Positions 6,785-9,544 of a stretch of 9,544 nucleotides of DNA are shown piece after piece. Source of the DNA: Chloroflexota bacterium (GTDB lineage: Bacteria; Chloroflexota; Dehalococcoidia; JAUQQI01); contig JAUQQI010000228.1 in NCBI GenBank assembly GCA_030549955.1, positions 1 to 9,544 of the forward strand, given 5' to 3'. A program made the translations under genes and the position numbers. A model generated the notes under the pieces. That model ran no database searches and was not told where the DNA came from. It worked only from the letters and a program-made list of their open reading frames with translations. Within the stretch, counting starts at the first letter, position 1; the number at the start of each line of letters is the position of its first letter.

Positions 6785-7617
6785 TGGAATTTGGTGGGCT
6801 CTATATTCCGTGGGCCTTTAAGCCTTTGGCCATTGCCCAGGTGGGGCTTTTAGCCCTGGCCTATTTGGCCTATGTGGGGCCGTTAAGGCGGAGGCTGGCC
6901 GGTCCGGATTTGCTCTGGGTCTATCCGGTCCATGGCTGGCAGGTGGGCTGTTTTCTTTTGGGTCTTTTTTTGATTTTGGCCTTTGAGGCCACGCCTTTAG
7001 ATGAGCTGGCCAGTCGCTATTCGTTTGCGGCGCACATGGTCCAGCACCTGCTTTACACGACGGCGGTGCCGATTTTGATTCTGCTGGGGCTTCCGGCCTG
7101 GCTGGTAAGGCGGCTGATGAGCCGCGTGCATAAGGTATTGGGCTGGGATTTTTGGGGCCGGGTTTTCCGGGTGGTGACCCATCCGCTGGTGGGATTTGGG
7201 GCCTTTAATGTTGGGCTCGTCTTCTGGCATCTGCCGCAGTATTACGGGCTTGTGCATGAGAGCAGCTTTTGGCACCTGGCCCAGCACCTGACCTTTCTGG
7301 GGACGGCCCTGCTGGTCTGGTGGCCGGTATTGGGGCCTTTGCCCGAGCGGAGGCTTGGGTGGCTATTGCGGCTTGGGTATCTCTTTGGGCTTTCGCTGAT
7401 ACCTGGGGTGATTGGGGCCTTTATTACGTTTTCGGACCACTTAATCTACGGCTATTACGGGACGACGCCGAAGCCGTGGGGGCTTGAGCCGATGACGGAC
7501 CAGCTGATTGGGGGGCTCATCATGAAGGTGTTTGGGAGCGTGCCGTTGTGGGTGGTGGTCGGGGTCGACTTTATGGTGAGCTTTGCCCGGGAAGAGGGAG
7601 GGATACCGGAGGCATGA
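6784..7617 (+). CDS. ctaG: Cytochrome c oxidase assembly factor CtaG (caa3 type)
   Basis: This belongs to the Bacillus-type Caa3_CtaG family of multi-pass membrane proteins required for assembly of caa3 oxidase, probably by helping copper delivery. It is not related to the Cox11-type protein also named CtaG. The 277 residues form about seven hydrophobic segments. Conserved features seen are AAHMVQHLLY with His84 and His88, the THPLVGF and FWHLPQYY segments (132-138 and 147-154), SFWHLAQHL with His164 and His168, and the MTDQLIGGLIMK motif (237-248). The repeated paired histidines fit metal handling. The ATG overlaps the coxD stop by one base, and its end overlaps the next gene in ATGA. The T-rich stretches of the coding strand reflect Phe and Leu codons such as TTT and TTG, a visibly less GC-rich usage than in gatA. 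Confidence 0.93.
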   Translation: MEFGGLYIPWAFKPLAIAQVGLLALAYLAYVGPLRRRLAGPDLLWVYPVHGWQVGCFLLGLFLILAFEATPLDELASRYSFAAHMVQHLLYTTAVPILILLGLPAWLVRRLMSRVHKVLGWDFWGRVFRVVTHPLVGFGAFNVGLVFWHLPQYYGLVHESSFWHLAQHLTFLGTALLVWWPVLGPLPERRLGWLLRLGYLFGLSLIPGVIGAFITFSDHLIYGYYGTTPKPWGLEPMTDQLIGGLIMKVFGSVPLWVVVGVDFMVSFAREEGGIPEA

Positions 7618-7832
7618 AAGAGAAGCTTTTGCTGTCGCTGGGTGTGCCCTTGGGGGCGGCCCTGGTCACCTTTGTCATTGTGTTCGGGCTTTCGAGGGTG
7701 CTGCTGGCCCTGGGTGAGGAGGGCGGAGCGGTGCCCTTCGCCCTGGCCCTATCGCTGGCTATCTTAATCGTCGGCGGCTACTTCGGTCTTAAGGCCAGCC
7801 GAACCACCACCCCACCGTCCGGCCAGCACTGA
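7614..7832 (+). CDS. Small two-helix membrane protein at the end of the oxidase operon
   Basis: I do not recognise a named family for this 72-residue protein. It has two hydrophobic segments (about 8-32 and 40-60) separated by an acidic turn GEEGG, and a polar tail rich in Thr and Pro that ends in GQH. The ATG overlaps the ctaG stop (ATGA). AGGGAGGG at about 7595-7602 is eleven bases upstream, and GGAGG at 7608-7612 is only one base away, so re-initiation after ctaG is likely. A longer reading from 7548 in the same frame would run through ctaG and is not credible. Its position suggests a small accessory subunit or assembly helper of the caa3 oxidase, by analogy with other tiny oxidase subunits. 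That is inference from context only. Confidence 0.72.
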   Translation: MKEKLLLSLGVPLGAALVTFVIVFGLSRVLLALGEEGGAVPFALALSLAILIVGGYFGLKASRTTTPPSGQH

Positions 7833-7838
7833 TATCAT
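7830..7838 (+). promoter_or_regulatory. Possible extended -10 promoter for the hydantoinase-like gene
   Basis: TG at 7830-7831, one base, then TATCAT at 7833-7838 match an extended -10 (TGnTATNNT). There is no recognisable -35 at the usual distance. Transcription would start near 7845, inside or just before the hairpin at 7843-7865. The element overlaps the stop codon of the preceding small gene. It is one of the few AT-rich spots nearby. Confidence 0.35.
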
Positions 7839-7842
7839 ATTT

Positions 7843-7865
7843 GGGGGCCCAAGGGCGGGGCCCTC
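7843..7865 (+). terminator. GC-rich hairpin between the oxidase operon and the next gene
   Basis: GGGGGCCC at 7843-7850 pairs with GGGCCCTC at 7858-7865 (8 pairs, one G-T) around a seven-base loop. It begins 10 bases after the last oxidase-operon stop. No T-run follows. It may end the oxidase transcript without a U-tract, or be a 5' stem of the following mRNA. Confidence 0.4.
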
Positions 7866-7902
7866 GCCATTCACGCCGGGGCCACGGAGGTACGAAAGTA
7901 CA

Positions 7903-9544
7903 ATGCGTCTGGGTGTCGATACCGGAGGCACGTTCACCGACTTTGTGCTTGCCGACCGGGACCGCCTGACAATTTTAAAGGTCCCGAGCACCCCGGATAA
8001 TCCGGCCAGGGCGTTCCTGGAGGGGGTCCGCCGCCTGAACGCCGAGGCGGCCGACATCGTGCACGGGTCGACCGTCGCAACGAACGCCCTCCTTGAACGG
8101 AAGGGCGCCCGGGTGGCCTTTGTGGCGACCGCAGGCTGCGGGGACCTCCTCGAGATCGGGCGGCAGACCCGGCCGAAGCTTTACGACCTTTTCCCGAGCC
8201 GGCCGGCGCCCCTGGTTCCGCCGAGCCTCCGGTTCGAGGTTCCCGAGCGGGTCGACTACCGGGGCGAGGTCCTCGAGCCCCTTTCGCCGGAAGCTATCGA
8301 GGCTCTTGTCGAGGGGGTCCGGGCCAGCGGGGCCGAGTCGGTCGCGGTGTGCCTCCTCTTCAGCTTTCTTAACCCGGAGCATGAGCGGGCCATTAGCCGG
8401 CGGCTCCAGGCCGAGGAGGGCCTGGCCCACATCTCGGTCTCGTCCGAGGTCCTCCCGGAGTACCGGGAATACGAGCGGGCGTCAACGACGGCCGTGAACG
8501 CCTACGTCTCCCCGTTGCTGGACCGTTACCTGGGGGGGCTTGAGGCGGGGCTCGGACGGCCCATCCGCATGATGCAGTCCAACGGCGGAAGTGTCTCCAG
8601 TGTGGCCCTGCGAAAGCTTGGGGTGAGGTCAATCCTGTCCGGCCCGGCCGGTGGGGTGACCGGGGCCTTTTACCTGGCCCGGCTCGCCGGTTTTGACCAG
8701 GTCATCACCCTGGATATGGGGGGCACGAGCACCGACGTCTGCCTCTGTCCTGGCGCCCTCCCCTTCACGGTTGAGGCCGAGGTCGGCGGGTGCGCGATCC
8801 GCGTCCCAATGATCGACATCGAGACGGTGGGGGCCGGGGGCGGGAGCATCGCCCGGCTGGACCCGGGCGGGGCTCTGCTTGTTGGGCCGGAAAGCGCCGG
8901 GGCGATGCCCGGGCCGGCCTGTTACGGCCTCGGGGGGACCGAGCCGACGGTCACCGACGCCAACCTGGTGCTGGGCCGGATCCACCCCGACTACTTTGTC
9001 GGGGGTGAGATGCGCATCTACCGGGAACTTGCCCACCGGGCCATCGGTGAACTGGCCCGGAAGATGGGCATTTCCGAGGTTGCGGCCGCCCGGGGCGTCG
9101 TTCAGGTCGCCAATTCGAATATGGCCCGGGCCATCCGCCGGGTTTCGGTCGAACGGGGTTACGACCCCCGCCGGTTCACCCTTGTCGCTTTCGGGGGGGC
9201 GGGCCCCCTCCACGCCTGCGAGCTGGCGGCCGAACTGGCCATCCCGCGGGTGCTTATTCCGCCGTATCCGGGGGTCGTTTCGGCCTTCGGCCTCCTGGTC
9301 GGGGACATCACCAAGGACTATAGCCGCACCTGGCTGCGGCCTTCGGACCGGGTGACGGACGCCGACCTGGCCGTGGAGTTTGAGCCCCTCCGGGAGCGGG
9401 CTCTTACTGAGATGGCTCAGGAGGGGTTTGAGGCCCGGAAGGTCCGCCTCGACCTGATGCTTGATATCCGCTATATCGGCCAGTCCTACGAACTGACCGT
9501 GCCGTATGAGCCCGGTCGGCTGGCGGCGAGCCTTGAGGCCTTCC
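7903..9544 (+). CDS. Hydantoinase/oxoprolinase family protein, A-type subunit (partial, 3' end missing)
   Basis: The family (HyuA type) comprises ATP-dependent enzymes acting on hydantoins, 5-oxoproline or ketones such as acetone, usually with a B-type partner encoded next door. The 547 residues present begin with the phosphate-binding motif GVDTGGTFTDF (4-14), then HGSTVATNALLERKGA (54-69), which together mark the N-terminal domain. The second domain shows SGPAGGVTGA (246-255), LDMGGTSTDV (270-279), VGAGGGSIA (309-317) and PGPACYGLGGTEPTVTDANL (336-355). RYIGQSYEL lies near the window end. The frame is open to the last base, so roughly 100-170 residues of a usual 650-720 are missing. GGAGG at 7886-7890 is 12 bases before the ATG, a rather long spacing. 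The substrate cannot be told from sequence, so no symbol is given; the partner gene would lie beyond the window. Codon use is again GTC/CGG/CTC-rich, like gatA. Confidence 0.93.
   Translation, partial: MRLGVDTGGTFTDFVLADRDRLTILKVPSTPDNPARAFLEGVRRLNAEAADIVHGSTVATNALLERKGARVAFVATAGCGDLLEIGRQTRPKLYDLFPSRPAPLVPPSLRFEVPERVDYRGEVLEPLSPEAIEALVEGVRASGAESVAVCLLFSFLNPEHERAISRRLQAEEGLAHISVSSEVLPEYREYERASTTAVNAYVSPLLDRYLGGLEAGLGRPIRMMQSNGGSVSSVALRKLGVRSILSGPAGGVTGAFYLARLAGFDQVITLDMGGTSTDVCLCPGALPFTVEAEVGGCAIRVPMIDIETVGAGGGSIARLDPGGALLVGPESAGAMPGPACYGLGGTEPTVTDANLVLGRIHPDYFVGGEMRIYRELAHRAIGELARKMGISEVAAARGVVQVANSNMARAIRRVSVERGYDPRRFTLVAFGGAGPLHACELAAELAIPRVLIPPYPGVVSAFGLLVGDITKDYSRTWLRPSDRVTDADLAVEFEPLRERALTEMAQEGFEARKVRLDLMLDIRYIGQSYELTVPYEPGRLAASLEAF

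Noticed and set aside
1..9544. Mobile element, attachment site or CRISPR array
   Set aside because: No transposase or integrase motifs, no paired terminal repeats and no regularly spaced direct repeats were seen by reading the sequence.

Overview
The window is GC-rich, densely coding bacterial DNA, and every recognisable gene lies on the + strand. The organism cannot be named from the sequence. Three features suggest a monoderm, perhaps thermophilic aerobe of the Bacillota type, with Chloroflexota or a similar group possible: oxidase subunit II is a lipoprotein carrying a fused cytochrome c domain, a Bacillus-style CtaG assembly factor sits in the same operon, and a GatCAB amidotransferase is encoded. 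This placement is inference.

Layout. Bases 2-100 hold the tail of an unidentified upstream gene, followed by a small hairpin. A promoter-like element (146-175) then leads into a tight four-gene unit: gatC, two short unknown genes (485-667 and 651-1076) and gatA (1067-2530). GatC and GatA are two of the three subunits of the aspartyl/glutamyl-tRNA amidotransferase. gatB is not in the window, and the two unknown genes separate gatC from gatA. The 362-base gap 2531-2892 holds a row of possible RNA hairpins and then a good promoter (2793-2821) for the next operon.

Bases 2893-7832 form a caa3-type cytochrome c oxidase operon: coxB/ctaC (CuA plus haem c), coxA/ctaD, coxC/ctaE, coxD/ctaF, ctaG and a 72-residue two-helix membrane protein of unknown function. 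The genes are separated by 16 bases or fewer, or overlap. Together they encode the terminal oxidase that takes electrons through the fused haem c and CuA to the haem a / haem a3-CuB centre and pumps protons, plus a probable copper-insertion factor. All ligands I looked for are present.

After a 70-base spacer with a possible extended -10 promoter and a hairpin, a hydantoinase/oxoprolinase A-type gene starts at 7903 and runs off the window end. It looks like a separate transcription unit of catabolic type. I see no mobile element, CRISPR array, tRNA or rRNA. The most unusual items are the two unknown genes inside the gat unit, the structured gap before the oxidase operon, and the unknown small membrane protein at the operon's end.
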